Positions 45,623 through 53,092 of a DNA stretch of 64,000 nt are shown here, in pieces (position 1 is the stretch's first letter; every line of letters starts with the position of its first letter). The stretch comes from Marispirochaeta sp963667435 (lineage in GTDB: Bacteria; Spirochaetota; Spirochaetia; JC444; Marispirochaetaceae): the NCBI GenBank assembly GCA_963667435.1, contig OY763414.1:2108001-2172000 (forward strand). Reading direction: 5' to 3'. Below the pieces are notes generated by a model. That model did no database searches, was not told the DNA's origin, and saw only the letters and a list, made by a program, of their open reading frames with translations. A program made the position numbers and the translations under genes.

Positions 45623-46150
45623 TTAAAGCTGCTTCAGCTGGCGGTGATAGATTTTACGGATTTCCATAAGAATCTTCTGATACTCATCAGTGCGGTAATC
45701 CGGGTAGGTCCAGTCGAAGGGCTGATACCCCCCCATGCGGTAATGGAGTGTTATCTCTGCATAGATTCCCCGTTTCAATGCTATCCGGTGTCCTGCGTGT
45801 TTAGTCGTGGCCAGTATCAGACGGTTCAGATCAAGCAGGCCGGGATCAAGGTTGACCCTGCGGTTACCTCCGACAGCATTCTTCTGCTCTATCCGGTTAC
45901 AGGTTCTTTTTATTTTCCAGAGAGTTGATGGTTCCACCAGGCGGTCAAAGGCAAGAAACACCCGGGTTATCGGGCCGTCCATCTCTTTGTCGTAGTACTG
46001 TGAAAATTCAAAAGGAAACTCAGGACCGTCATAATCCAGTGGTCCAAACCGGCGCATCAGTTCCTCCCTGGCTGCGGAATATGCTGCCCGGCGGCTGAAC
46101 AGAACAGGAATAATAAGTTTTTCCGGGGGGAAAAATCCCGCTTCACCCAT
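45623..46150 (-). CDS. DUF4416 family protein
   Basis: 175 residues, cytosolic. Matches the DUF4416 pattern as I know it: PVLFSRRAAYSAAREELMRR then FGPLDYDGPEFPFEFSQYYD, KEMDGPITRVFLAF, NLDPGLLDLNRLILATTK and YAEITLHYRMGGYQPFDWTY. This family is found in spirochaetes and several anaerobes, has no established function, and is sometimes labelled GTP-binding without a visible P-loop; none is seen here. Start at the ATG at 46150; no Shine-Dalgarno. Confidence 0.8.
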   Translation of the reverse strand: MGEAGFFPPEKLIIPVLFSRRAAYSAAREELMRRFGPLDYDGPEFPFEFSQYYDKEMDGPITRVFLAFDRLVEPSTLWKIKRTCNRIEQKNAVGGNRRVNLDPGLLDLNRLILATTKHAGHRIALKRGIYAEITLHYRMGGYQPFDWTYPDYRTDEYQKILMEIRKIYHRQLKQL

Positions 46151-46168
46151 AAATGGCGTCCAAATAGA

Positions 46169-46197
46169 TTGAAGGATAGGACATTTTAGCTCATAAT
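46169..46197 (+). promoter_or_regulatory. Promoter of the 46207 gene
   Basis: TTGAAG (46169-46174), 17 bases, CATAAT (46192-46197), then nine bases to the ATG at 46207, with no Shine-Dalgarno. Near-leaderless. Confidence 0.4.
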
Positions 46198-46206
46198 TAC
46201 CCGCAT

Positions 46207-47625
46207 ATGGAAGAGCAGACGGATCTGAATGAAGCGCTCAATAATACAATATCCCAGCGCCGGGCCCACATTGATAAGAACCAGATGGCAAAGTTGAAGG
46301 ATAAATTCCGCAACTTTCATACCTCTTTCCAGAGTATATACAAAGTATTCCTGAAAAAGGGCATTATCCCGGAAGACCCCTACAAGGATGATTTCAAACT
46401 ATCTGAGGTCACAACCCCGGACAAAGACCCCTTTATGGAATCAGAGCGGATCGAAAAGATGAGTATCCGTCTCTCCCAGTACGATACAATCCTTGAGTTC
46501 CTGACCCACTACTATCAGTTCAGCACAGATTTCCTCAACCTTAAGCGGCTTAAGAAGATAGGTGAGTTGCTGATATATTTCCAGTGGACTAAAATGACTC
46601 CCAATTCAACGAATCCCCACACCAGGACCATGGCTGATTTTATTCAGTCAATCAAAGGCGGAGGAGACTCCCTTTCCAACAGCATACTCACAGACGGGTG
46701 TAATCAGCTGTCCAAGCTTACAACAGAAATTGTCGGGCTGCTCAAAGAGATAACCACATTTTCAAAGCAGCTCTATAAACAGGATATTCGGGAGAGGATT
46801 CTTTTTAAGATACATGTTGACGGGCCAAACTCCCAGGAAAAGATGGGAAAGGCCTTCGTACAGATAAAGCGTACGTTCCCTCAGGAGATGCCGGATACTC
46901 CATTCTTTCCGGAACTGGTCCACGAACTGACAGCAGAGGAGTTTAGCCCTCAGAGCAGTCAGTTGAAACAGGCACTGATAGAGTCCCTGCAGGTAAAGGA
47001 AACAAAGGCAAAAACCCGTGAGGATGTTTCATATAAAAGTCTTCTGCTTGAAACGGTTCGCATATTCTCCGGCGCCAGTATTCACCTTGAGAAAGCAATT
47101 ACCAAGCTGAATGAGAACCAGACTTTCCTCGACCAGCGCAGACAGACCTTCGGTGACCGCTTCCGGCGCTGGCTTATGAATATGGTGAAAAAACAGGGAG
47201 AGAAGCACATCTATATGGTGGAATTCTTTGATGAAAAAACCTCCACCACCCGAACGGTGCGTATAGACTACGACAGCTTCGCCGCCAATGCTGTAAAACG
47301 GGCAAGAAATCTGGGAGTTCTCTCCAGTAAGGCCTCCAGCACCTATATGCGTCTTGAAGGCAGCAGCGAAGAGAAGGTATATGAGTTTGTAACAACCGTG
47401 GTGGAAGATCTGCAGAAGATGATCACCACCCTGCCGGCCCTGGATACCTACTTTAAAAGTGAAGTACCCAGGGAAATGCGGGGAAGAATTCACGGAATAA
47501 AACTTGAAGTTTCAGCCATTAAGAATGTTCTTATAAGGGCAAACCAGAAACGCCACGAGTATGTTGCCAAGAAAGAAGAGATAACCCAGCTCAAGAAGCT
47601 GGGTGTTGATACAAGCGTGACCTAG
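46207..47625 (+). CDS. Conserved-looking protein of unknown function
   Basis: 472 residues, soluble, without signal peptide or membrane segments. It is charged and mostly helical: N-terminal MAKLKDKFRNFHTSFQSIYK, many amphipathic helices, a KKxGEKHIYMVEFFDEKTST strand pair with TVRIDYDSFAANAVKRAR near 335-370, and a Lys/Arg-rich helical C-terminus. The strand segment after a long helical region could be a small alpha/beta insert. I do not recognise the family and propose no function. Its end overlaps the convergent DAHP synthase gene by four bases. Confidence 0.75.
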   Translation: MEEQTDLNEALNNTISQRRAHIDKNQMAKLKDKFRNFHTSFQSIYKVFLKKGIIPEDPYKDDFKLSEVTTPDKDPFMESERIEKMSIRLSQYDTILEFLTHYYQFSTDFLNLKRLKKIGELLIYFQWTKMTPNSTNPHTRTMADFIQSIKGGGDSLSNSILTDGCNQLSKLTTEIVGLLKEITTFSKQLYKQDIRERILFKIHVDGPNSQEKMGKAFVQIKRTFPQEMPDTPFFPELVHELTAEEFSPQSSQLKQALIESLQVKETKAKTREDVSYKSLLLETVRIFSGASIHLEKAITKLNENQTFLDQRRQTFGDRFRRWLMNMVKKQGEKHIYMVEFFDEKTSTTRTVRIDYDSFAANAVKRARNLGVLSSKASSTYMRLEGSSEEKVYEFVTTVVEDLQKMITTLPALDTYFKSEVPREMRGRIHGIKLEVSAIKNVLIRANQKRHEYVAKKEEITQLKKLGVDTSVT

Positions 47626-49520
47626 GCTCGGTACACACCAAGAACCCGGAGATTATCCGAAGTCCCTTTCAGAGCCTCAATTGCCTCATCAAAAAGCGCA
47701 GCCTCAGCTGGCATCTCCACATCCATGTAAAACATATACTCCCAGGGCTTGCCCATAATCGGCCGAGACTCCAGTTTTGTCATGTTTATTCCCTTGTCTG
47801 CCAGCACTTTCATGCAGATAAACAGGGCGCCGGATTTATCCGACACGGAAAATACCAGAGAGGCCTTGTTGGCTCCTTCCCTGGCGGGTTCCTCAGAACT
47901 GCCAAGCAGAAAAAATCTGGTATAATTACTGGGATTTGTTTCAATCCCCGCTTTCAACACCGACATGCCGTAGAACCCTGCAGCCTCCTCACTGGCTATA
48001 GCTGCACAGGAAGGATCATTCTGACCGGCAATAAAGGCAACAGAGCCTGCAGTATCGTAGTAAGGAACGCGTTCCGCCTGGGGCAGGCTGTCAAGAAAAC
48101 GGGAACACTGTGCCAGCCCTTGAGGGTGGGAATAGACCTTTCGTATCGTACTCAGGTCTGTACCTTCCGTACCGATAAGCGTGTGTCGGATACGAACCCG
48201 CCGTTCACCAAGTATTTTTATATCAGGAAACTGGAGAAAGAGATCATAATTTTCATGTATCGATCCTGCCAGAGAGTTTTCCATGGGAACAACCCCGTAC
48301 CGGGCTTCACCGCTCAGGACAGCATCAAAGACGGCCCGAAAACTGGATTTCGGCAGAGATTGCGCGGATGAGCCAAAATAGAGCAGCAGCGCCTTCTCAC
48401 TGTAGGCTCCATGTTCTCCCTGAAATGCAACAGTAAGGGTATCACTATCTGACTTCACTGCAGCTTTTGCAATGGAGCGGAGTTCCACAGACTCCTGCCG
48501 GACAGGACGTTCCAGCTCACGGCCAACCACGGGAGTCATGGCCTCAATATCCCGCATCAGTTTTTCAAACTGGTCGGGCAGGAGAGACTGAGGCCCGTCA
48601 GAAAGTGCCTTATCCGGATCCGGATGAACCTCGACGGTAAGACCATCGGCACCGGCGGCAACTGCTGCCAGTGCCATGGGAAGAACCTTCTCCCGGATTC
48701 CGGTGGCATGGCTTGGATCAACAATCACCGGCAGATGGGACAGTTTCTTAACCACCGGAATGGCAGAAAGATCCAGCGTATTTCTGGTGTATGTTTCGAA
48801 GGTGCGAATACCCCGCTCACACAGAACAACATCCTCCGATCCGTGGGCCATCAGGTATTCAGCAGCCATGAGCCACTCTTCAATTGTTGCCGCCAGACCC
48901 CGCTTGAGCATTACCGGCTTCTTCAGAGAACCGACCTTTTTCAGCAATTCGAAGTTCTGCATATTCCTTGCACCTATTTGAAGCATATCTATGTGCTCCG
49001 CAAGGAAATCAGCGTATTCCGGGGCGACAATCTCGGTAACAACCGGAAGACCGTACTTTTCCCCGGCTTCCTTGAGGTATCGAACACCCTCTTCCCCCAG
49101 CCCCTGGAAAGAATAGGGTGAAGTTCGCGGCTTGAAGGCACCGCCACGAAGCATTACTCCGCCGGCATCCCTGACAACCCGGGCAGACTCAAATATCTGC
49201 TCTTTGTTTTCCACCGCACAGGGGCCCGCGATAACCGCCAGACGAAGGGGGCCGATCTTTACAGGGCCGACCGTCACAAGGCTGTCATCTTTTTTAAACT
49301 CTCTGGAGGCAAGTTTGTAGGGTTTGGAAATAGGAATAACCTGGGCTACTCCGGGAAGAAGTTCGACTTCCCGTATATCTATACGGGCAATGCCCACAGC
49401 ACCGAGAATAGTCTCTTCTTCACCGACAATCTCACGAATGGTAAAACCTTTTTCAGTCAGGAAATTACGGATATGATCCTTGTCAGCATTGCTGATCGAG
49501 TTGTTCAGTACGATTACCAT
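47622..49520 (-). CDS. DAHP synthase-prephenate dehydratase fusion
   Basis: 632 residues joining two enzymes of aromatic biosynthesis. Residues 1-75 are a ferredoxin-like regulatory domain (MVIVLNNSISNADKDHI). Residues of about 85-345 are a type-I-beta (KDO8P synthase-like) DAHP synthase with VIAGPCAVENKEQIF, GGAFKPRTSPYSFQGLG, KRGLAATIEEWLMAAEYL, VVLCERGIRTFE, VDPSHATG and TVEVHPDPDKALSDG; this is the first step of the shikimate pathway. About 365-545 is prephenate dehydratase (VAFQGEHGAYSEKAL, YGVVPMENSLAGSI, NYTRFFLLG), making phenylpyruvate. The last 75 residues are an ACT domain (SLVFSVSDKSGALF, KLESRPIMGKPWEYMFYMD) expected to bind phenylalanine. DAHP synthase is more often fused to chorismate mutase; none is seen here. 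ATG at 49520 preferred over the TTG at 49532. Confidence 0.92.
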   Translation of the reverse strand: MVIVLNNSISNADKDHIRNFLTEKGFTIREIVGEEETILGAVGIARIDIREVELLPGVAQVIPISKPYKLASREFKKDDSLVTVGPVKIGPLRLAVIAGPCAVENKEQIFESARVVRDAGGVMLRGGAFKPRTSPYSFQGLGEEGVRYLKEAGEKYGLPVVTEIVAPEYADFLAEHIDMLQIGARNMQNFELLKKVGSLKKPVMLKRGLAATIEEWLMAAEYLMAHGSEDVVLCERGIRTFETYTRNTLDLSAIPVVKKLSHLPVIVDPSHATGIREKVLPMALAAVAAGADGLTVEVHPDPDKALSDGPQSLLPDQFEKLMRDIEAMTPVVGRELERPVRQESVELRSIAKAAVKSDSDTLTVAFQGEHGAYSEKALLLYFGSSAQSLPKSSFRAVFDAVLSGEARYGVVPMENSLAGSIHENYDLFLQFPDIKILGERRVRIRHTLIGTEGTDLSTIRKVYSHPQGLAQCSRFLDSLPQAERVPYYDTAGSVAFIAGQNDPSCAAIASEEAAGFYGMSVLKAGIETNPSNYTRFFLLGSSEEPAREGANKASLVFSVSDKSGALFICMKVLADKGINMTKLESRPIMGKPWEYMFYMDVEMPAEAALFDEAIEALKGTSDNLRVLGVYRA

Positions 49521-49530
49521 AGTGGTAACC

Positions 49531-49559
49531 AAGCTATTTTACGGTCTTACTCTTGTCAA
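49531..49559 (-). promoter_or_regulatory. Possible promoter of the DAHP synthase fusion gene
   Basis: Minus-strand TTGACA (49554-49559), a perfect -35, 17 bases, TAGCTT (49531-49536), a poor -10, then ten bases to the ATG. It lies over the last codons of the upstream transglycosylase gene. Confidence 0.3.
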
Positions 49560-50274
49560 GTACGTAGGAAAGCTGCTTGCCGCTCTTTGGTCCGCTTTTT
49601 GCAAGATAGGTCTCTTTTCGTACCAGGGAGGTCTCAATCCGGTCTTCCAGGTCCTTCTGGTAGGCAAGAATCCTTGCAATGTAGTCAAGAGTCATTTTCG
49701 GTGCTCCCCTCTCAGTCACCCTGGTTCTGCCCGCATTGTACATGGCCAGGGCTGTAACCGGGTTCTTCCCCACATCCAGGCAGTAACGCAGGTAGGCCAC
49801 ACCTTTTTCGGCATTTATTTCAGGATTAAAAAACTGCTCCTCCGTAAGCTCCGGAAATGAGCGGGAATTGAGCTGGAACAGCCCGCGGTCGATTGAGCCG
49901 GAATTTCTGTTAACTGCAGTTGTCACATAGCGGCTTTCCGCATACGCCAGTGAAAAAGCAAGAGATGCAGATACACCATGGATATCTGCATAACGGAGGA
50001 TCAGACGACTGATGTCTTCAGACCCGGTAACAAGGGTATAGAATTCCAGAATGGACTGGCGGGTTTCCGCGCGCCGGTACAGCGTAAGGCTGATATCTTC
50101 GTCGGCATTAACGTGAATGGTGGTAAATGAATCCTGCTCAGGTGAAGCCTGTTCAACAGACTCATTCTGCAGCGATTCTGCTTCAATGGCGGAATTGCTC
50201 AGCTTACCTGCACCTATACCGATAACGAGTATAAATAAAAGCCCAATAGGGCCAATAACTCTAATATAGTTCAT
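49534..50274 (-). CDS. Lytic transglycosylase-domain protein
   Basis: 246 residues. N-terminal membrane anchor or signal (VIGPIGLLFILVIGIGA, about 5-22), a low-complexity Ser/Glu linker, then an SLT/goose-lysozyme-type domain (about 85-200): LRYADIHGVSASLAFSLAYA with the catalytic Glu in AESRY, SIDRGLFQLNSRSF, NPEINAEKGVAYLRYCLD and ALAMYNAGRTRV. It would cleave peptidoglycan glycan strands at the periplasmic face. The basic C-terminus is family-atypical. It starts eight bases after its -10 box without a Shine-Dalgarno. Confidence 0.85.
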   Translation of the reverse strand: MNYIRVIGPIGLLFILVIGIGAGKLSNSAIEAESLQNESVEQASPEQDSFTTIHVNADEDISLTLYRRAETRQSILEFYTLVTGSEDISRLILRYADIHGVSASLAFSLAYAESRYVTTAVNRNSGSIDRGLFQLNSRSFPELTEEQFFNPEINAEKGVAYLRYCLDVGKNPVTALAMYNAGRTRVTERGAPKMTLDYIARILAYQKDLEDRIETSLVRKETYLAKSGPKSGKQLSYVLDKSKTVK

Positions 50275-50282
50275 AGGGGCAA

Positions 50283-50311
50283 AACTTACCCAAAAGGCAG
50301 GTAAGGGTCAA
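50283..50311 (-). promoter_or_regulatory. Promoter of the transglycosylase gene
   Basis: Minus-strand TTGACC (50306-50311), 17 bases, TAAGTT (50283-50288), then eight bases to the ATG at 50274. Predicted leaderless. Confidence 0.4.
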
Positions 50312-50339
50312 GACCTGAACCCCTCCCCCTAAAAGGGTT

Positions 50340-50945
50340 TTAATGCCTGCAGATCAGAGTAAAATCGTTATTCAGATAGTCCTCTTTTATTTCAACCGCA
50401 GAGTAGATCTGCAGGCTCTGTTCCCGGACTTCAGCGGGATCAAAGTAGTGATACCCTTCGGTAACATCTGGAGATTTTACCGAGAGCAGATTGATCACTA
50501 CTGTCTCGCGGGTAAGACTGTGAAGCTTCGGCAGAAAGCGGTCCAGCAGCTCCTGATTATTACCGGTTTCAAGATTGAATATTCCGGAACAGAATGCTAC
50601 GTCAAAACTGGCCGGCAGAAAGGGTTCTTCCTCAAGAATATCTGCTGTCAGGAAGCAGTCATCTCCTCCGCAGCGCCTCATGGCTTCCTGAATCATATCT
50701 TCAAGGATATCCACCCCGCAGTAATCGACCTTTATGTCTTTACCGGTCAGATAAACACAGAGATCACCGATTCCACAGCCGACATCAAGCAGAGACTTGC
50801 CCTGCAGATCAACCGACTCTATAAGTACATCGAAGCGGGAGTACTGGCTCTCCCTATCCTCCCAGTCCAGGATTTCATAACCTTCGCGGTCGGGACGGAT
50901 TCGGGGAATATAGTGGTCTTTTAATCTTTTAAGGGCATTATCCAT
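50340..50945 (-). CDS. Class I SAM-dependent methyltransferase
   Basis: 201 residues, soluble. Motif I LLDVGCGIGDL (about 52-62) binds S-adenosylmethionine. Motif II acidic end VDILEDMIQEA, the LTADILEEEPFLPASFD loop and CSGIFNLETGNNQELLDRF follow. Substrate is not evident. Starts at the ATG at 50945, eight bases after its -10 box. Confidence 0.82.
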   Translation of the reverse strand: MDNALKRLKDHYIPRIRPDREGYEILDWEDRESQYSRFDVLIESVDLQGKSLLDVGCGIGDLCVYLTGKDIKVDYCGVDILEDMIQEAMRRCGGDDCFLTADILEEEPFLPASFDVAFCSGIFNLETGNNQELLDRFLPKLHSLTRETVVINLLSVKSPDVTEGYHYFDPAEVREQSLQIYSAVEIKEDYLNNDFTLICRH

Positions 50946-50953
50946 ATCCGCTG

Positions 50954-50982
50954 AAGGTAAGAAAGCTGTCCGATCCTGTCAA
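50954..50982 (-). promoter_or_regulatory. Promoter of the methyltransferase gene
   Basis: Minus-strand TTGACA (50977-50982), 17 bases, TACCTT (50954-50959), eight bases to the ATG. Predicted leaderless. Confidence 0.4.
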
Positions 50983-51060
50983 GTATAAAGCGCCGCAATA
51001 CACGGAAAAGATTTCTACATGCCTGCTGTTTTTACTGGATAACCGGTGTATAGTATTTTC

Positions 51061-51077
51061 ATCAGGGAAGCCCTGAT
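51061..51077. repeat. Perfect inverted repeat upstream of receiver gene
   Basis: ATCAGGG and CCCTGAT separated by three bases. It lies five bases before the -35 box TTGACT (51082-51087) of the receiver-protein gene, so it may be an operator or an mRNA hairpin from upstream transcription. Confidence 0.4.
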
Positions 51078-51081
51078 TCTG

Positions 51082-51110
51082 TTGACTGGAGAAGTCTCTT
51101 TCTTTACTCT
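51082..51110 (+). promoter_or_regulatory. Promoter of the receiver-protein gene
   Basis: TTGACT (51082-51087), 17 bases, TACTCT (51105-51110). The leader of about 55 bases carries AAGGAG before the GTG at 51172. Confidence 0.4.
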
Positions 51111-51171
51111 TAACAGAACAGCGTCAGCCTGATTCAAGAGAAAAGAAACAGCACAACGTAAGGAGAAACTG

Positions 51172-51528
51172 GTGAACGAGAAGCGTGTTTTATATGCCGA
51201 GGATGAGTTCACTAACCGGAAACTGCTGGAAATAAAACTGAAGAACCATGGAATAGCCTGTGACCTGGCTCAGGACGGCCTCAAGGCAATGGAACTTTTC
51301 AAGTCCAAGCAGTACGATCTGGTTATTTTAGATCAGTACATGCCGGGTATGAATGGCGATCAGGTAGCACGGAAGATCAGGGAGACCCATCCGGAATTGC
51401 CGCTTATAGCAATTACCTCGGATGACGGGGAAATTCAGCGTCTTAATGAAGCCGGCTTCAATGAGGTTTTTATTAAACCCCTGCGGGGACAGCAGTATAT
51501 AGACTCAATAAAGAATTACCTTACATAA
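51172..51528 (+). CDS. Stand-alone response-regulator receiver protein
   Basis: 118 residues, a CheY-like single domain without an output domain. The acidic pair is in VLYAEDEFTNRKLL, the phosphoacceptor Asp in VILDQYMPGMNG (near 55), Thr in IAITSDD and the conserved Lys-Pro in FIKPLRGQ. GTG start with AAGGAG six bases upstream. It is eight bp upstream of an oligopeptide-binding protein gene in the same direction, an unusual partner. A cognate kinase could be the HWE-type kinase at 57.8 kb, but no sequence evidence links them. Confidence 0.9.
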   Translation: MNEKRVLYAEDEFTNRKLLEIKLKNHGIACDLAQDGLKAMELFKSKQYDLVILDQYMPGMNGDQVARKIRETHPELPLIAITSDDGEIQRLNEAGFNEVFIKPLRGQQYIDSIKNYLT

Positions 51529-51535
51529 GGGACGA

Positions 51536-53092
51536 ATGCGCAGATTACTACTTGTATTTATGATGCTCAGCGGCTCTCTGCTTTGTGCAGATCCGATAAG
51601 TGTCAGTTTTTCCAGTCAGCCCATAGCTCTGGATCCTCATCATTCCTATACATCAACCGAGGCGCAGCTTTATACTGCAATCTACGAAGGGTTATATACT
51701 TATCATCCGATAACCCTTGAGCCCGTTCCGGGAGCGGCGGATTACTATGATCTCTCCGAGGACGGTCTGGTCTACACATTTCATATCCGGCCCAATGCTT
51801 ATTACTGGAACGGTGACAAAGTTACAGCCGAAGACTTCCGGGAGTCCTGGCTCCTGCATCTGAATCCTGAAGACAATGCGGAGTATACATTCCTACTGGA
51901 TATCATAAAAGGTGCACGGGATTACCGCACAGGAAAAGGTAGTGTTGATGATGTAGGTATCAAGGTACCGGAAGAAGGTATCCTGGAGGTAACCCTCAAC
52001 CATCCTGCTTCTCACTTTCTGAAAATAATCTGCCATCACAGTTTCAGCCCGATCCATCCTAAATTCCGGGAGAATCCGGACTGGGAGCATACGCCGTCGG
52101 TTATCAGCAACGGCCCCTTCATGATCTACTCCCGGGAACCTGACAAATATGTTCTCAAAAAAAATGGACTCTACTGGGACCGGGACAAAGTCCTCGCCGA
52201 AGAGATCACCCTGTATTTATCTGACGACTACCGCAGTATGACGGAGAAGTTCAACTCAGGTGAAGTCCTCTGGTCTTCGGGCAACGTACTATACAACCAG
52301 CTGGATGATCCCGACACCCTGGCGGTTTTTCACCAGTTTGCCACCAGCTACCTTTACTTCAACTGCAGTACATCTCCCTGGGATGATCCGCGGATTCGCA
52401 GAGCACTGCTCCTGCTTGTACCCTGGAAGGATATCCGCACCGAACAGCGTTATGCAGTACCCACATTCAGAGCGGTACCGCAGATCTCGGGCTACCCGGA
52501 GATTGAAGGAATAAACACACAAAACAGAGAAGAAGCCATGGCACTTCTGAAAGATGCGGGCTACCCCGGGGGCAAAGGTCTGCCGGGACCGGTATTTAAG
52601 ATCCCGGAGAGTCAGGAGGTTCAGGCTCTTGCACTGGAGTTGGCTACCGCCTGGAAAAATGCAATCGGGATAGAGGCCTCCTTTACTGTAGTTCCCTACA
52701 GTAATTACTACACTGCCATTGAGACTAAAGATTACACCCTGGGGCTGATGAGCTGGATAGGGGATTACGCAGATCCGCTTGCTTTTCTGCAAATGTGGGT
52801 TAGCGATTCCAACCTGAATAAGGGATCCTACAACAGTGCCGCATACGACCGCCTGATTGAAGAATCCATGGCCCGCAGCGACAGAGAACGCTATTCAAGT
52901 ATGGCACAGGCTGAAGAGCTCATTCTGAAGGAAGGAGCCATAATACCCTACAAGCATGCTCCGTCGTATAATTTTATACACGTAGAATCTTTAGGAGGAT
53001 GGGTGCCCAATCCACTGGATATTCACCCCTTTAAATATCTTCATTACACCAGACCGCCGCTTCCTGCCCGTATCGTCCGGGCCCGGCCGTAA
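51536..53092 (+). CDS. ABC transporter solute-binding protein, family 5 (OppA-like)
   Basis: 518 residues, exported. Signal peptide LLLVFMMLSGSLLCA, with the Cys close to a lipobox-like LLCA, so it may be lipidated. Family SBP_bac_5 features: SSQPIALDPHHSYTSTEAQL, YEGLYTY, SEDGLVYTFHIRPNAYYWNG, VTAEDFRESWL, SNGPFMI and DDPRIRRALLLLV. It would bind oligopeptides or similar solutes for an ABC importer. No permease or ATPase genes are adjacent, so it is an orphan. Its last 49 bp overlap the 3' end of malQ on the other strand. Confidence 0.88.
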   Translation: MRRLLLVFMMLSGSLLCADPISVSFSSQPIALDPHHSYTSTEAQLYTAIYEGLYTYHPITLEPVPGAADYYDLSEDGLVYTFHIRPNAYYWNGDKVTAEDFRESWLLHLNPEDNAEYTFLLDIIKGARDYRTGKGSVDDVGIKVPEEGILEVTLNHPASHFLKIICHHSFSPIHPKFRENPDWEHTPSVISNGPFMIYSREPDKYVLKKNGLYWDRDKVLAEEITLYLSDDYRSMTEKFNSGEVLWSSGNVLYNQLDDPDTLAVFHQFATSYLYFNCSTSPWDDPRIRRALLLLVPWKDIRTEQRYAVPTFRAVPQISGYPEIEGINTQNREEAMALLKDAGYPGGKGLPGPVFKIPESQEVQALALELATAWKNAIGIEASFTVVPYSNYYTAIETKDYTLGLMSWIGDYADPLAFLQMWVSDSNLNKGSYNSAAYDRLIEESMARSDRERYSSMAQAEELILKEGAIIPYKHAPSYNFIHVESLGGWVPNPLDIHPFKYLHYTRPPLPARIVRARP

